From: Brevundimonas mediterranea
Lineage (GTDB): Bacteria; Pseudomonadota; Alphaproteobacteria; Caulobacterales; Caulobacteraceae
Assembly: GCF_014196125.1 (NCBI RefSeq)
Contig: NZ_JACIDA010000001.1
Span: 806,001 to 870,000 of the forward strand
Direction of reading: 5' to 3'
Length of the DNA: 64,000 nucleotides
This document shows positions 50,713 through 59,855 of this stretch, one piece after another (position 1 is the stretch's first letter; each line of letters starts with the position of its first letter). The notes below the pieces were generated by a model. That model was not told where the DNA came from, made no database searches, and saw only the letters and a program-made list of their open reading frames with translations. The position numbers and the translations under genes are program-made.

Positions 50713-52092
50713 ATGGCTCGCGATTCCGCCCTCTATGTCTGTCAGTCCTGCGGCTCGGTGCATGGCAAATGGTCGGGCCAGTGTGCGTCGTGCGGACAGT
50801 GGAACACCTTGACGGAAGAGAGCCGGTCGGCCCCGCCGGGGGCGATCAAGCCGTCGGCGGCCGCCGCGGCGCGCGGGCGCGGCCTGCAGTTCGAGACGCT
50901 TCAGTCCGACACCCCCGAGCCGCCGCGTATCACCACAGGCGTGGCCGAGTTCGACCGCGTCTGCGGCGGCGGGGTGGTGCCGGGTTCGGCGATCCTGCTC
51001 AGCGGCGATCCGGGGGTGGGCAAGTCCACCCTGTTGCTGGAGGTGGCGGCCAAGGCGGCCCTGCGCGGCGCCCGTATCGCCTATATCTCGGGCGAAGAGG
51101 CGGTCGAGCAGATCCGGGCGCGGGCCAAGCGGATGGGGCTGGAACAGGCGCCGGTCAATCTGGCGGCGGCGACGGCGCTGCGCGACATCCTGGGGACCCT
51201 GAAGCGCGAACAGTTCGACATCGTCATCGTCGATTCGATCCAGACCCTCTGGTCCGATGTCCACGAAAGCGGACCCGGCTCGATCACCCAGGTCCGGGCC
51301 TGCGCCGGCGAGATGGTGCGACTGGCCAAGACCCAAGGGGTGGCGGTGGTTCTGGTCGGACATGTGACCAAGGACGGCCAGGTGGCCGGTCCGCGCGTGG
51401 TCGAACATCTGGTCGACGCCGTCATGACCTTCGAGGGCGAGCGCGGCTATCCGTTCCGCATCCTGCGCGCCGGCAAGAACCGGTTCGGCGCCACCGACGA
51501 GATCGGGGTGTTCGAAATGGGCGACAGCGGCCTGAGGGAAGTCGCCAATCCGTCGGCCCTGTTCCTGGGCGACAGCAAGGACCGGGCGCCCGGCGCGGCG
51601 GTCTTCGCCGGGATCGAGGGCTCGCGGCCGGTGCTGGTCGAGATTCAGGCCCTGGTGGCGCCCTCTGCCTATGGTACGCCGCGACGGGCGGTGGTGGGCT
51701 GGGACTCCGGGCGCCTCGCCATGCTGCTGGCGGTGCTGGAGGCCCGGTGCGGCCTCGGGTTCGGGGACAAGGACGTCTATCTGAACGTGGCCGGCGGCCT
51801 GCGGATCAATGAGCCGGCAGCGGATCTGGCGGCGGCGGCGGCCCTGATCAGCTCGGCCCTGGACATGCCCCTGCCCCAGGGCTGCGTCGTGTTCGGCGAG
51901 ATCGGTCTGTCGGGCGAGGTTCGCAGCGTCGGACGGGCCGAGGCGCGGGTTCGGGAGGCCCAGAAGCTGGGCTTTGAACATGTGCTGTGCCCGCCCCTGG
52001 CCCAGAACGGCGGCAAGACCAAGGGGGTCAAGGTGACGTCTGCGACGCGATTGACGGATGTGGTCGAACGAATCTCGCAAAACCGCTATTAG
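50713..52092 (+). CDS. radA: DNA repair protein RadA
   Basis: 459 residues from ATG 50713, which lies six bases after AAAGG; the ATG two codons earlier sits on top of that site. A zinc finger uses C10/C13/C24/C27, the RecA-like ATPase has Walker A GDPGVGKST (98-106), the RadA-specific KNRFG at 255-259, and a C-terminal Lon-like domain (LNVAGGLRINEPAADLAAAA). It promotes branch migration during recombination repair. cvpA follows within 28 bases. Confidence 0.96.
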   Translation: MARDSALYVCQSCGSVHGKWSGQCASCGQWNTLTEESRSAPPGAIKPSAAAAARGRGLQFETLQSDTPEPPRITTGVAEFDRVCGGGVVPGSAILLSGDPGVGKSTLLLEVAAKAALRGARIAYISGEEAVEQIRARAKRMGLEQAPVNLAAATALRDILGTLKREQFDIVIVDSIQTLWSDVHESGPGSITQVRACAGEMVRLAKTQGVAVVLVGHVTKDGQVAGPRVVEHLVDAVMTFEGERGYPFRILRAGKNRFGATDEIGVFEMGDSGLREVANPSALFLGDSKDRAPGAAVFAGIEGSRPVLVEIQALVAPSAYGTPRRAVVGWDSGRLAMLLAVLEARCGLGFGDKDVYLNVAGGLRINEPAADLAAAAALISSALDMPLPQGCVVFGEIGLSGEVRSVGRAEARVREAQKLGFEHVLCPPLAQNGGKTKGVKVTSATRLTDVVERISQNRY

Positions 52093-52120
52093 ACGCACGC
52101 AACAGCCGCTGGACCCCTGA

Positions 52121-52717
52121 GTGACCGGTTACGACGTCTTCGCCATCGTGGTGATCCTGTTCTCCGCCGCCGCCGGCTGGGTGCGCGGCGGGGTGCGTGA
52201 GATCATCACCCTGCTCAGCGCCATGCTGGCCGCGCTGGTGGCCTTGGTGACCCTGCCGTGGACGGCGATCCTGGGGCGCGCCCTGGTGAACCCGGACTGG
52301 GCGGGGACCGTACTGGCGGCGGTGGTCGCCTTCTTCATCGTCTATTTCGGCGTCCGGCTGTTCGGCTCCTTCCTGTCGAAGCGGGCGCAGGCGCATCCGC
52401 AGCTGGGAGGGATCGACCGGTTCATCGGCGTGTTCGTCGGCGCGGGCCGGGCTCTGGTGCTGCTGGGGGCCGTCCATCTGGTCATCGTCGCAGCCATGCC
52501 GGGCGAGCGGACGCCGCGCTGGCTGAGCGAAGCGGCCCTTTACAAGGTCAGCGCCGTGGGCGCCCGCGCCATCCAGATCATCCTGCCCGGGATCGGGCGG
52601 GGCGCCGATGCGATCACGCCTGTGGTGGATTCGTCCGTGCGCAAAGGGTTTTCGAACGACGAAGCCTTGCCTCGGACGCAATCCGAGACTAACTCGCCGC
52701 GCGAAGCCGCCCCTTAA
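52121..52717 (+). CDS. cvpA: CvpA family membrane protein
   Basis: 198 residues from GTG 52121. Four membrane helices with the family's GWVRGGVREIITLLSAMLA start and the IVYFGVRLFGSFLSKRAQAH segment. CvpA is linked to colicin V production and envelope integrity in enterics; it is often, as here, upstream of purF. The last 35 residues are soluble. Confidence 0.9.
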   Translation: MTGYDVFAIVVILFSAAAGWVRGGVREIITLLSAMLAALVALVTLPWTAILGRALVNPDWAGTVLAAVVAFFIVYFGVRLFGSFLSKRAQAHPQLGGIDRFIGVFVGAGRALVLLGAVHLVIVAAMPGERTPRWLSEAALYKVSAVGARAIQIILPGIGRGADAITPVVDSSVRKGFSNDEALPRTQSETNSPREAAP

Positions 52718-52744
52718 GTTTCCCCCGGTCATCGGAGCCCCACG

Positions 52745-54250
52745 ATGCGCCACCATATCGCCGATCCTGTCGTTCACCGCGAGCACCGGCGCGAGCCGGA
52801 GGACGACCAGCTGCGGCTGGAGTGCGGCGTCTGCGGCGTCTGGGGGGCGGACGAGGACGAAGGCTCGGCCATCGTCGCCCTGGGCCTTCACGCCCTGCAG
52901 CACCGCGGCCAGGAAGCCTGCGGCATCGCGAGCGTCAAGGACGAGCGGTTCCACACCGAACGCCACCAGGGCCTGGTGGGCGAGGCCTTCGGCGGCGCCG
53001 ACCTGATGACCCGCATGCCCGGCCGCGCGGCCGTCGGCCACACCCGCTATTCGACCGCCGGCGGCAGCTTCCTGCGCAACATACAGCCGATGTTCGCCGA
53101 TCTGGATCAGGGCGGCATCGCCATCGCCCACAACGGCAATCTGACCAACTTCAAATTCCTGCACGGCCAGCTGGTCAGCGAAGGCGCCATCTTCCAATCG
53201 ACGTCGGACTCGGAAGTCATTCTTCACCTGATCGCCCGCAGCCGTAAGGCCAAGATCGTCGACCGATTCATCGACGCCCTGGCGCGGATCGAGGGCGGCT
53301 ACGCCCTGGTCGCCCAGACCCGACACAAGATGATCGGCGCCCGCGACCCCTTGGGCATCCGCCCGCTGGTCCTGGGTCAGGTGGGCGAGGCCTGGGTTCT
53401 GGCCTCCGAGACCTGCGCTTTGGACATGATGGGCGCGACCTTCGTACGCGACGTCGAACACGGCGAGGTCGTGGTGATCGACGAGAACGGACTGCGTTCG
53501 CTGAAGCCCTTCCCCGCTCGCGTCGCCCGTCCCTGCCTGTTCGAATACGTCTATTTCTCGCGCCCGGATTCGGTCGTGAACGGCCACTCGGTCTATGAGG
53601 TCCGCAAGGAGATGGGCCGGGGTCTGGCCCGCGAATGGGGTGTCGAGGCCGACATCGTCGTGCCTGTGCCCGACTCGGGCGTGCCGGCGGCCCTGGGCTA
53701 CGCCCAGGAAAGCGGCATCCCTTACGAAATGGGCATCATCCGCAGCCACTATCTGGGCCGCACCTTCATCCAGCCCAGCCAGGGCGCCCGTCAGAAGGGG
53801 GTGCGGATGAAGCACAGCCCCAACAAGGCGGCCCTGGAAGGCAAGCGGGTCGTGCTGATCGACGATTCCATCGTGCGCGGCACGACCTCGGTCAAACTGG
53901 TCCGCGCCGTGCGGGCGGCGGGGGCCAGGGAGGTCCACCTGCGCTCGGCCAGCCCACAGATCCTGTTCCCCGACTTCTACGGCATCGACATGCCGGAACG
54001 GGCGCAACTGCTGGCGGCCAACAAGACGCTGGAAGAGATGCGCGAACTGCTGGAGGTCGATTCGCTGGGCTTCCTGTCCATCGACGGCCTGTACCGCGCC
54101 ATGGGCGAGACGGGCCGCAACAACGCCCGTCCCCAGTACACCGACCACTATTTCACCGGCGACTACCCCACCCGCCTGCTGGATCGCGAGATCGAGGAAG
54201 GCGGCCGGGAGGTTTCGGCGCGGCAGATGTCGCTGCTGGTCAGCGCCTGA
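52745..54250 (+). CDS. purF: Amidophosphoribosyltransferase
   Basis: 501 residues. A 26-residue propeptide precedes C27 in ECGVCGVWG, the self-processed nucleophile of the glutaminase domain (LQHRGQEACGI, GHTRYSTAG follow). The PRTase domain holds VPVPDSGVPAALGYA and the PRPP loop VVLIDDSIVRGTTSVKL. It makes phosphoribosylamine, the first purine step. Only one of the four Fe-S ligands of the B. subtilis-type enzyme is kept (RPCLFEY); the others read FPDFYGID and lack the CGQC pair, so no [4Fe-4S] is expected. Confidence 0.96.
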   Translation: MRHHIADPVVHREHRREPEDDQLRLECGVCGVWGADEDEGSAIVALGLHALQHRGQEACGIASVKDERFHTERHQGLVGEAFGGADLMTRMPGRAAVGHTRYSTAGGSFLRNIQPMFADLDQGGIAIAHNGNLTNFKFLHGQLVSEGAIFQSTSDSEVILHLIARSRKAKIVDRFIDALARIEGGYALVAQTRHKMIGARDPLGIRPLVLGQVGEAWVLASETCALDMMGATFVRDVEHGEVVVIDENGLRSLKPFPARVARPCLFEYVYFSRPDSVVNGHSVYEVRKEMGRGLAREWGVEADIVVPVPDSGVPAALGYAQESGIPYEMGIIRSHYLGRTFIQPSQGARQKGVRMKHSPNKAALEGKRVVLIDDSIVRGTTSVKLVRAVRAAGAREVHLRSASPQILFPDFYGIDMPERAQLLAANKTLEEMRELLEVDSLGFLSIDGLYRAMGETGRNNARPQYTDHYFTGDYPTRLLDREIEEGGREVSARQMSLLVSA

Positions 54251-54311
54251 TCCGAGCCTAGGGCGCGCGCGAGTCTTTGCTTGAGAGTGAAGGCCGCGCT
54301 ATCAGCGCCTC

Positions 54312-55064
54312 ATGTCCGAACTCCCTCTGAACGACCGTATCGCCCTCGTTGTCGGGGCCTCGCGCGGCATTGGCTATGAGAGTGCGCTGGCCCTGGCCAA
54401 GGCGGGCGCGCACGTCGTGGCCACGGCGCGGACGCAGGGCGGGCTGGAGGAACTGGACGACGCCATATTCGCCGCGACCGGCAAGCACGCGACCCTGGTT
54501 CCGTTCGACCTGCTGGACGGCGGGGCCATTGATCGACTGGGCGGAGCGATTTTCGAACGGTTCAAGAAGTTGGACGTCTGGGTCAACGCCGCCGCCACCA
54601 TGGGGCCGTCCGGCCTGACGCCGGTGGCGCATGCCGACCCGCGAGAGTTCGCCAAGGTCGAGAAGGTCAATTTCACCGGCGTCTATCGGCTGATCCGCTC
54701 GCTGGAGCCCCTGCTGCGCGCCTCGGACGCCGGACGGGCCATCCATTTCACCACCAGCGTGGCGACGACGCCCCGCGCCTTCTGGGGCATGTACGCCGCG
54801 ACCAAGGCCGGGGCCGAGGCCCTGGTCAAGGCCTGGGCGGATGAGGTGGAGAGCACCCCGATCCGCGTCAGCATCGTCGATCCCGGCCGGATGCGCACCG
54901 CCCTGCGCGCCCAGGCCTTCCCCGGCGAGGACCCGCAGACCCTGCCCCACCCGTCCGAGATCGGCCCGTTGGTGGTCGAACTGGCGCGGGGCGACCTGAC
55001 GCCGCCGCTGGCGGTGCGATTCCGCGACTGGCGGGAGGCGCCGACAACGGAGGCGCTGGTCTGA
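54312..55064 (+). CDS. Short-chain dehydrogenase/reductase
   Basis: 250 residues. Rossmann motif GASRGIG at residues 16-22, NAAA at the central strand, catalytic serine in HFTTSVATTP, and YAATKAG with Tyr and Lys of YxxxK. A classical SDR using NAD(P); the substrate is unknown. It follows purF by 61 bases on the same strand and is convergent with the next SDR, stop to stop. Confidence 0.9.
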   Translation: MSELPLNDRIALVVGASRGIGYESALALAKAGAHVVATARTQGGLEELDDAIFAATGKHATLVPFDLLDGGAIDRLGGAIFERFKKLDVWVNAAATMGPSGLTPVAHADPREFAKVEKVNFTGVYRLIRSLEPLLRASDAGRAIHFTTSVATTPRAFWGMYAATKAGAEALVKAWADEVESTPIRVSIVDPGRMRTALRAQAFPGEDPQTLPHPSEIGPLVVELARGDLTPPLAVRFRDWREAPTTEALV

Positions 55065-55952
55065 TCAGTTCCAGGCGGTGTCCAGCTCCGGTTCCTCGCG
55101 GAAGGCGAAGCTTCCGTCCGTCGAGGCCGACAGGTCGCGCCAGGCGTTCAGCTCGCTGAGAAGGCCGGCGGCCTTGCCCTCCACCACGGCGACAGCGTCC
55201 GTGCCCGCCGACCAGCGGAGGGGCGGGTTTTCCGCATTCGCCAGGGTCACCAGGGCCTGGCCCAGTTTCGCCGGATCGCCGGCCTGGTTCTGGTTGCGCC
55301 CCTCATAGAAGGCGCGAAGGGCGGCCGAGGCCTCGGCGTAGTCGGCGATGGCACTGTCGGCGAAGCGGACCGAGGTCGAATCGAGGAAGTCGGTGCGGAA
55401 GAAGCCCGGCTCGACGATGGTCATGCGGACGCCGAATGGCTTGACCTCGGCGGCGACCGACTCGGTGAAGCCTTCGACGGCGAACTTGGACGCGCAATAG
55501 ATCGAGCCGCTCTCGCCGCCCAACAGGCCGCCGATCGACGAGATATTGAAGACATGGCCCGACCGCTGGGCCCGCATGACCGGCAGGACGGCGCGGGTCA
55601 TGTCGAACAGGCCGAAGACATTGGTGTCGAACTGGGTCCGCGCGTCCTGGGGCCGGGTCTCCTCGAACAGGCCGAGGTGGCCGTAGCCGGCATTGTTGAC
55701 CAGGACGTCGATGCGGCCGAAGCGGGCAACCGTCGCCTCGACGGCGGCGGCGATCGCGGCGGGGTCGGTGACGTCGAGCGCCACGGACAGGACCGTGTCG
55801 CTGTCGGGACCGAAGGCCTCGACCAGGGTGCTTCGGTTGCGGCCGGCGGCGACGACGCGGTCGCCGGCGTCCAGGGCGGCGCAGGCGATGGCGGCGCCCA
55901 GGCCGCGGGCGGCGCCGGTGACGAACCAGGTCTTCCGGGATGGGGTGGTCAT
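55065..55952 (-). CDS. Short-chain dehydrogenase/reductase beside an AraC regulator
   Basis: 295 residues. GAARGLG at residues 13-19, NNAGYGHLG, catalytic serine in FNISSIGGLLG and YCASKFAVEGFTE carrying YxxxK. Longer than average by a C-terminal 40 residues. It is divergent from an AraC regulator across 144 bases, so it is probably that regulator's target, a common oxidoreductase plus AraC module. Confidence 0.9.
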   Translation of the reverse strand: MTTPSRKTWFVTGAARGLGAAIACAALDAGDRVVAAGRNRSTLVEAFGPDSDTVLSVALDVTDPAAIAAAVEATVARFGRIDVLVNNAGYGHLGLFEETRPQDARTQFDTNVFGLFDMTRAVLPVMRAQRSGHVFNISSIGGLLGGESGSIYCASKFAVEGFTESVAAEVKPFGVRMTIVEPGFFRTDFLDSTSVRFADSAIADYAEASAALRAFYEGRNQNQAGDPAKLGQALVTLANAENPPLRWSAGTDAVAVVEGKAAGLLSELNAWRDLSASTDGSFAFREEPELDTAWN

Positions 55953-56096
55953 GAGATGTCTCCTTTGTCTGACGGGACGGAGAAGACGCGCTTTCGCCTT
56001 CCAGGCGTTAGGGCGATCCAGGCGAAGTCTTGCACGATCCTGTCAAAGCTCACGCCGCCGCTTGCGCGGGCGCGACGACAGGCGTTGGATACGGAC

Positions 56097-56999
56097 ATGA
56101 GCCTCTTGCCCGAAATGAGCGACATCGTCGCGCGCTATGCGCCGCCCGACCTGTCGCGCTCGGCCGTGCCGGGCCTGCGCCTGTATGGCAGCGACGCGCC
56201 GACGCGGATGGTGTCGGTCGGCTATGAACCCATGCTGTGCCTGGTGGTGTCCGGCGGCAAACAGACGATCCTGGGCGAGACCGTCTATTCCTATCGGGCC
56301 GGCGACTGCCTAGTGGTGTCGGCGGAACTGCCGGTCTGCGGCAGCATCATCGAAGCGCCGTACCGCGCCCTGAGCTTCGACCTGAACCCGGCGACGATCG
56401 CCGGCCTGATGGTGGAGATCGGCGCCCCCGCCGCCTCGGACCAGCCGCCGCCGTCGGGCATCCATGTCACGCGGCTGGAAGACGAGTTGCTGGACCCGAT
56501 GGCGCGCCTGTTGCGTCTGCTGGACCGGCCGCACGAGATCGCCGTGATAACGCCGATGATCGAGCGGGAACTGGTCTGGCGGCTGCTTCACAGTCGGCAC
56601 GCCGCCACGGTGCGCCAGATCGGCTCGGCCGAAAGCCGCCTGTCAGGCGTCAGCCGCGCCATCAACTGGATCCGCGCCCACTACGCCGAGCCGATGCGGC
56701 TGGAGGCCCTGTCGGACCTGGCCGGGATGAGCCTGTCGACCTTCCACCGGCATTTCCGGACGGTGACGACCATGAGCCCGTTGCAGTTCCAAAAGCAGGT
56801 GCGGCTGCAACAAGCCCGCGCCCGCCTGCTGAGCGGCGCCGACGGGGCGGCGGAGACGGGTTTCGCGGTCGGCTACGACAGCCCGTCCCAGTTCAGCCGC
56901 GAATACGCCCGCCAGTTCGGCCTGCCGCCGGGCCGGGACGCGGCGCGGATGCGCGAGACCCTGGCGGTCGAGGGGTTGGCCGGGGTTCGAGCCGCCTAG
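56097..56999 (+). CDS. AraC-family transcriptional regulator
   Basis: 300 residues from ATG 56097 (MSLLPEMSDIVARYAPPDLS). The N-terminal AraC_N cupin-like domain (MLCLVVSGGKQTILGETVYS) senses a ligand, and the C-terminal double helix-turn-helix runs from about residue 195: LEALSDLAGMSLSTFHRHFR and the second ETGFAVGYDSPSQFSREYAR. It probably controls the divergent SDR gene. The last four bases overlap the convergent methyltransferase gene. Confidence 0.92.
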   Translation: MSLLPEMSDIVARYAPPDLSRSAVPGLRLYGSDAPTRMVSVGYEPMLCLVVSGGKQTILGETVYSYRAGDCLVVSAELPVCGSIIEAPYRALSFDLNPATIAGLMVEIGAPAASDQPPPSGIHVTRLEDELLDPMARLLRLLDRPHEIAVITPMIERELVWRLLHSRHAATVRQIGSAESRLSGVSRAINWIRAHYAEPMRLEALSDLAGMSLSTFHRHFRTVTTMSPLQFQKQVRLQQARARLLSGADGAAETGFAVGYDSPSQFSREYARQFGLPPGRDAARMRETLAVEGLAGVRAA

Positions 57000-57622
57000 G
57001 GCAGGTGCGCCAGCACCTTCAGCCAGCCTTCGGCCTGGGCCAGATCAATGGCTTCGAACAGCGGGATGGCCAGAAGGAAGACCAGACCGTCGCGGATGGT
57101 GGTCAGGAAGAAGGACGGGCGGATCGACAGTTCGGCCTCATCGCGCCACAGGGCGAAATTGGGCAGGAAGCGCGGCGTGCGGGCCTTGTAGGCGGCGTAG
57201 GCGGCCCCGAAGGTCGCGCCCAGCCAGGCTTCTTCGCGGCGAACGGTCAGATAGAAGACCGCCAGGGACGCGAGGGTGAACAGAGCCGCCAGGGTCAGGC
57301 TGCCGCTCTGGGCGCCGATGCCGAAGGCGCCGAAAAAGCTGAAGATGTAGAGCGGATTGCGGCTGATCGAATACGGGCCGCGCGACACGATCTCGGCCTT
57401 CTTGCGCCCGCCGATATAGAGCGAACACCAGGCGCGACCGACGATGGCGAAGACGATGGCGGCCAGACCCACAGCCTCCACCCCTTCGTGCATGGGGCTG
57501 TCCAGGCCGAAAGCGGACTGCGACACCATGGTCAGGCCGACCAGGGCCAGCAGGGCGATCAGGACGGCGCCCTTGCGCACCTTCTGAACCGCTTGAAGAT
57601 CGAAAATCGGGGTGGTTGTCAT
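56996..57622 (-). CDS. Isoprenylcysteine/phospholipid methyltransferase family membrane protein
   Basis: 208 residues, ATG 57622 with GGAG six bases upstream. Four membrane helices, with the ICMT/PEMT signature VSRGPYSISRNPLYIFSF near residue 79 and REEAWLGATFGAAYAAYKAR, which bind SAM and a hydrophobic acceptor in the membrane. Bacterial members methylate lipids or small isoprenoid thiols; the substrate is unknown here. Confidence 0.88.
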   Translation of the reverse strand: MTTTPIFDLQAVQKVRKGAVLIALLALVGLTMVSQSAFGLDSPMHEGVEAVGLAAIVFAIVGRAWCSLYIGGRKKAEIVSRGPYSISRNPLYIFSFFGAFGIGAQSGSLTLAALFTLASLAVFYLTVRREEAWLGATFGAAYAAYKARTPRFLPNFALWRDEAELSIRPSFFLTTIRDGLVFLLAIPLFEAIDLAQAEGWLKVLAHLP

Positions 57623-57688
57623 AAATCGCTCCAGTAGAGCGAAAATCCAAGCGCCGGTTTTTAGGCCGTGGCAAGAAGTTTAAATGCA

Positions 57689-57701
57689 AGCGAAAATCGC
57701 T
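57689..57701. promoter_or_regulatory. Small palindrome upstream of the ICMT-like gene
   Basis: AGCGAAAATCGCT, a 13-base dyad with 5-base arms, in the gap between two minus-strand genes. It could be an operator; nothing else supports it. Confidence 0.3.
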
Positions 57702-57724
57702 CGCGAATGCTGTGGACGGATGGT

Positions 57725-58186
57725 TTAGAGCGTCGATAGAATTTCGGGCAGATCGTCCGGCCAGATCGTATCTTCCGACGCCGCAATTTGGGCCGCCGTC
57801 CACCAGCGATGCTCGATCAGGACGCGACGTTCTTCCTCGGTCCAGCCGGTCGGCGAGGGCTCGAAGGTTTCGGTGCGGAGCAGAAAGAAGCGCTGGTCCA
57901 CGTGGGACAGGCGGCCGTCGGGCAGGTGGAAATCCACGACGCGACAAGCGACTTCCGGCCCAGGATCGGCGACAACAAGACCGGTTTCCTCGAACAGTTC
58001 GCGACGCGCGGCGTCGGCATGGGACTCGCCCGATTCGCAACCGCCGCCGGGCGTGGCCCAGAAGGCCGTGCCGGCGATCGGCCCGTCGGCGTAGAGGAAC
58101 CGGAACAGCAGCACCCGCCCCTGCCCGTCCAGAATCAGCCAGCGCGAGGTCGGCCGGTCGGGAAGGACGGGCGCGACCTCGGTCAT
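57725..58186 (-). CDS. Nudix hydrolase
   Basis: 153 residues. The Nudix box starts GGGCESGESHADAARREL and continues FEETGL, with all consensus residues (GxE, REL, EETG) present, unlike the other Nudix gene in this window. RWLILDGQGRVLLFRF opens the fold. It is a pyrophosphohydrolase of unknown substrate. It lies 17 bases after der on the same strand. Confidence 0.92.
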   Translation of the reverse strand: MTEVAPVLPDRPTSRWLILDGQGRVLLFRFLYADGPIAGTAFWATPGGGCESGESHADAARRELFEETGLVVADPGPEVACRVVDFHLPDGRLSHVDQRFFLLRTETFEPSPTGWTEEERRVLIEHRWWTAAQIAASEDTIWPDDLPEILSTL

Positions 58187-58203
58187 GCCTCAGGCCTTGG
58201 CCG

Positions 58204-59823
58204 TCACTTCTTTGCGCCGCCCTTCTGGCCGGTGCGGATGCGGCCCGAACGCGAGACCTGACGAGCGCCGCCACGGGCGCCCTTCTGGACCGCCACCGAC
58301 GATCCGGCCTTCTTGGACGCGCTGGACTTCAGCCCTCCCAACACCTTGGGCTGGGCCTTGCGGGTCTTCTTCTGCTCCAGCGCCTTGCCGGGCAGTTTGG
58401 ACAGGGCCTCTTCCTTCTCGGCCTTCTTGATCCGGCGCGGCGCGGTCTTGGCGTCGCCCTTGTAGCGTTCCGGCCCCGACTTGGCGCCGCCCTCGGCATA
58501 GGGGTTCACGCCGCTGGACTTGACGTTCAAACGGATCGGCGTGCCCGGCAGGTCGAAGCTCTCGCGGATCGAGTTGACCAGATAACGTTTGTAATGCTCC
58601 GGCATCGACTCGGCGCGGTTCGCCATCAGCACGAAGGTGGGCGGACGGGCCTTGGTCTGGGCGATGTATTTCGGCTTGATGCGCTTGCCGTCCACGGCGG
58701 GAGGCGGGTGCCGCTGGGTGGCCATGGACAGCCAGGTGTTCAGGTCCTTGGTCTTCACCTTGACCGACCAGGTGTCATAGGCCTGGAGCACGGCCGGCAT
58801 CAGGCGTTCGACGCCGCGCCCGCTGTGCGAAGACAGGGCCACGAAGGGCGAACCCTTCAGCTGGGGCAGCTTGTCCTCGGCCATGCCCTTCAGCTTGGCC
58901 ATACGGGCCTGGGGCTCGTCTTCCAGGTCCCATTTGGACGCGACATAGACCAGCGCTCGGCCTTCGCGCTCGACCAGATCGGCCAGCTGCAGGTCCTGGG
59001 TGTCGAAGGCGTCGTCCTTGTCCATCATCAGGATGACGACTTCGGCGAAGGTGATGGCGCGGATGGTGTCGGCGACCGACAGCTTCTCCAGCTTCTCCTG
59101 GACGCGGGCCTTGCGCCGCATCCCGGCCGTATCGACCAGGCGGATGTTCTTGCCTTCGAACGTCCAGTCGACCGAGATGGAGTCGCGGGTGATGCCCGCT
59201 TCAGGCCCGGTCAGCAGGCGGTCGTCGCCGATCAGGCGGTTGATCAGGGTGGACTTGCCGGCGTTTGGACGACCGATCACGGCGATACGGATCGGCTTGT
59301 CCGGCTCGTCGATCTCTTCGATGAAGATGTCTTCGGACGCCGTGCGGATGGCCTTGTACAGGTCGGCCATGCCCTCGCCGTGCTCGGCCGAGATGGCGAC
59401 GGGTTCGCCGAAGCCCAGGGCGTGCGCCTCGCCGACGCCGCCGCCGCTCTCGCGGCTTTCGGACTTGTTGGCCAGCAGGATGATCGGCTTGTGCACCTTG
59501 CGCAGACGCTCGGCGAAGATTCGGTCCAGCGAGGTGACGCCTTCGCGGGCGTCCATCATGAACATGACCAGTTCGGCGTCTTCCAGCGCGGCCTCGGTCT
59601 GCTCGCGCATCCGGGCTTCCAGGCTGTCGTCGGTGACGTCCTCGTAGCCCGCCGTGTCGATCAGCGTCAGATCCATGTCGCCGATATTGCCGTCGGCGTA
59701 GCGCCGGTCACGGGTCACGCCGGGGCGATCATCGACAAGCGCGAGGCGCTTGCCGACGAGGCGGTTGAACAGTGTCGATTTGCCCACGTTGGGGCGGCCG
59801 ACAATCGCGACCTTCAGAGCCAT
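58204..59823 (-). CDS. der: Ribosome biogenesis GTPase Der (EngA)
   Basis: 539 residues. Two tandem GTPase domains with G1 motifs GRPNVGKST (residues 9-17) and GRPNAGKST in the second, then a KH-like domain that binds rRNA (HPPPAVDGKRIKPKYIAQTK). Der is needed for 50S maturation. The tail past about residue 470 is an unusually long Lys/Arg-rich extension (KKAEKEEALSKLPGKALEQK and on), beyond the usual 440-490 residue length. Confidence 0.97.
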   Translation of the reverse strand: MALKVAIVGRPNVGKSTLFNRLVGKRLALVDDRPGVTRDRRYADGNIGDMDLTLIDTAGYEDVTDDSLEARMREQTEAALEDAELVMFMMDAREGVTSLDRIFAERLRKVHKPIILLANKSESRESGGGVGEAHALGFGEPVAISAEHGEGMADLYKAIRTASEDIFIEEIDEPDKPIRIAVIGRPNAGKSTLINRLIGDDRLLTGPEAGITRDSISVDWTFEGKNIRLVDTAGMRRKARVQEKLEKLSVADTIRAITFAEVVILMMDKDDAFDTQDLQLADLVEREGRALVYVASKWDLEDEPQARMAKLKGMAEDKLPQLKGSPFVALSSHSGRGVERLMPAVLQAYDTWSVKVKTKDLNTWLSMATQRHPPPAVDGKRIKPKYIAQTKARPPTFVLMANRAESMPEHYKRYLVNSIRESFDLPGTPIRLNVKSSGVNPYAEGGAKSGPERYKGDAKTAPRRIKKAEKEEALSKLPGKALEQKKTRKAQPKVLGGLKSSASKKAGSSVAVQKGARGGARQVSRSGRIRTGQKGGAKK

Positions 59824-59855
59824 TTCGGCTTTCTAGCTTAATTCGGGCTGAAGAG

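Noticed and set aside
49510..52098. 862-codon minus-strand frame over radA
   Set aside because: A shadow of radA and neighbours; RadA has every family motif on the plus strand.
52028..54148. 706-codon minus-strand frame opposite purF and cvpA
   Set aside because: No motif of its own; purF is unambiguous on the plus strand.
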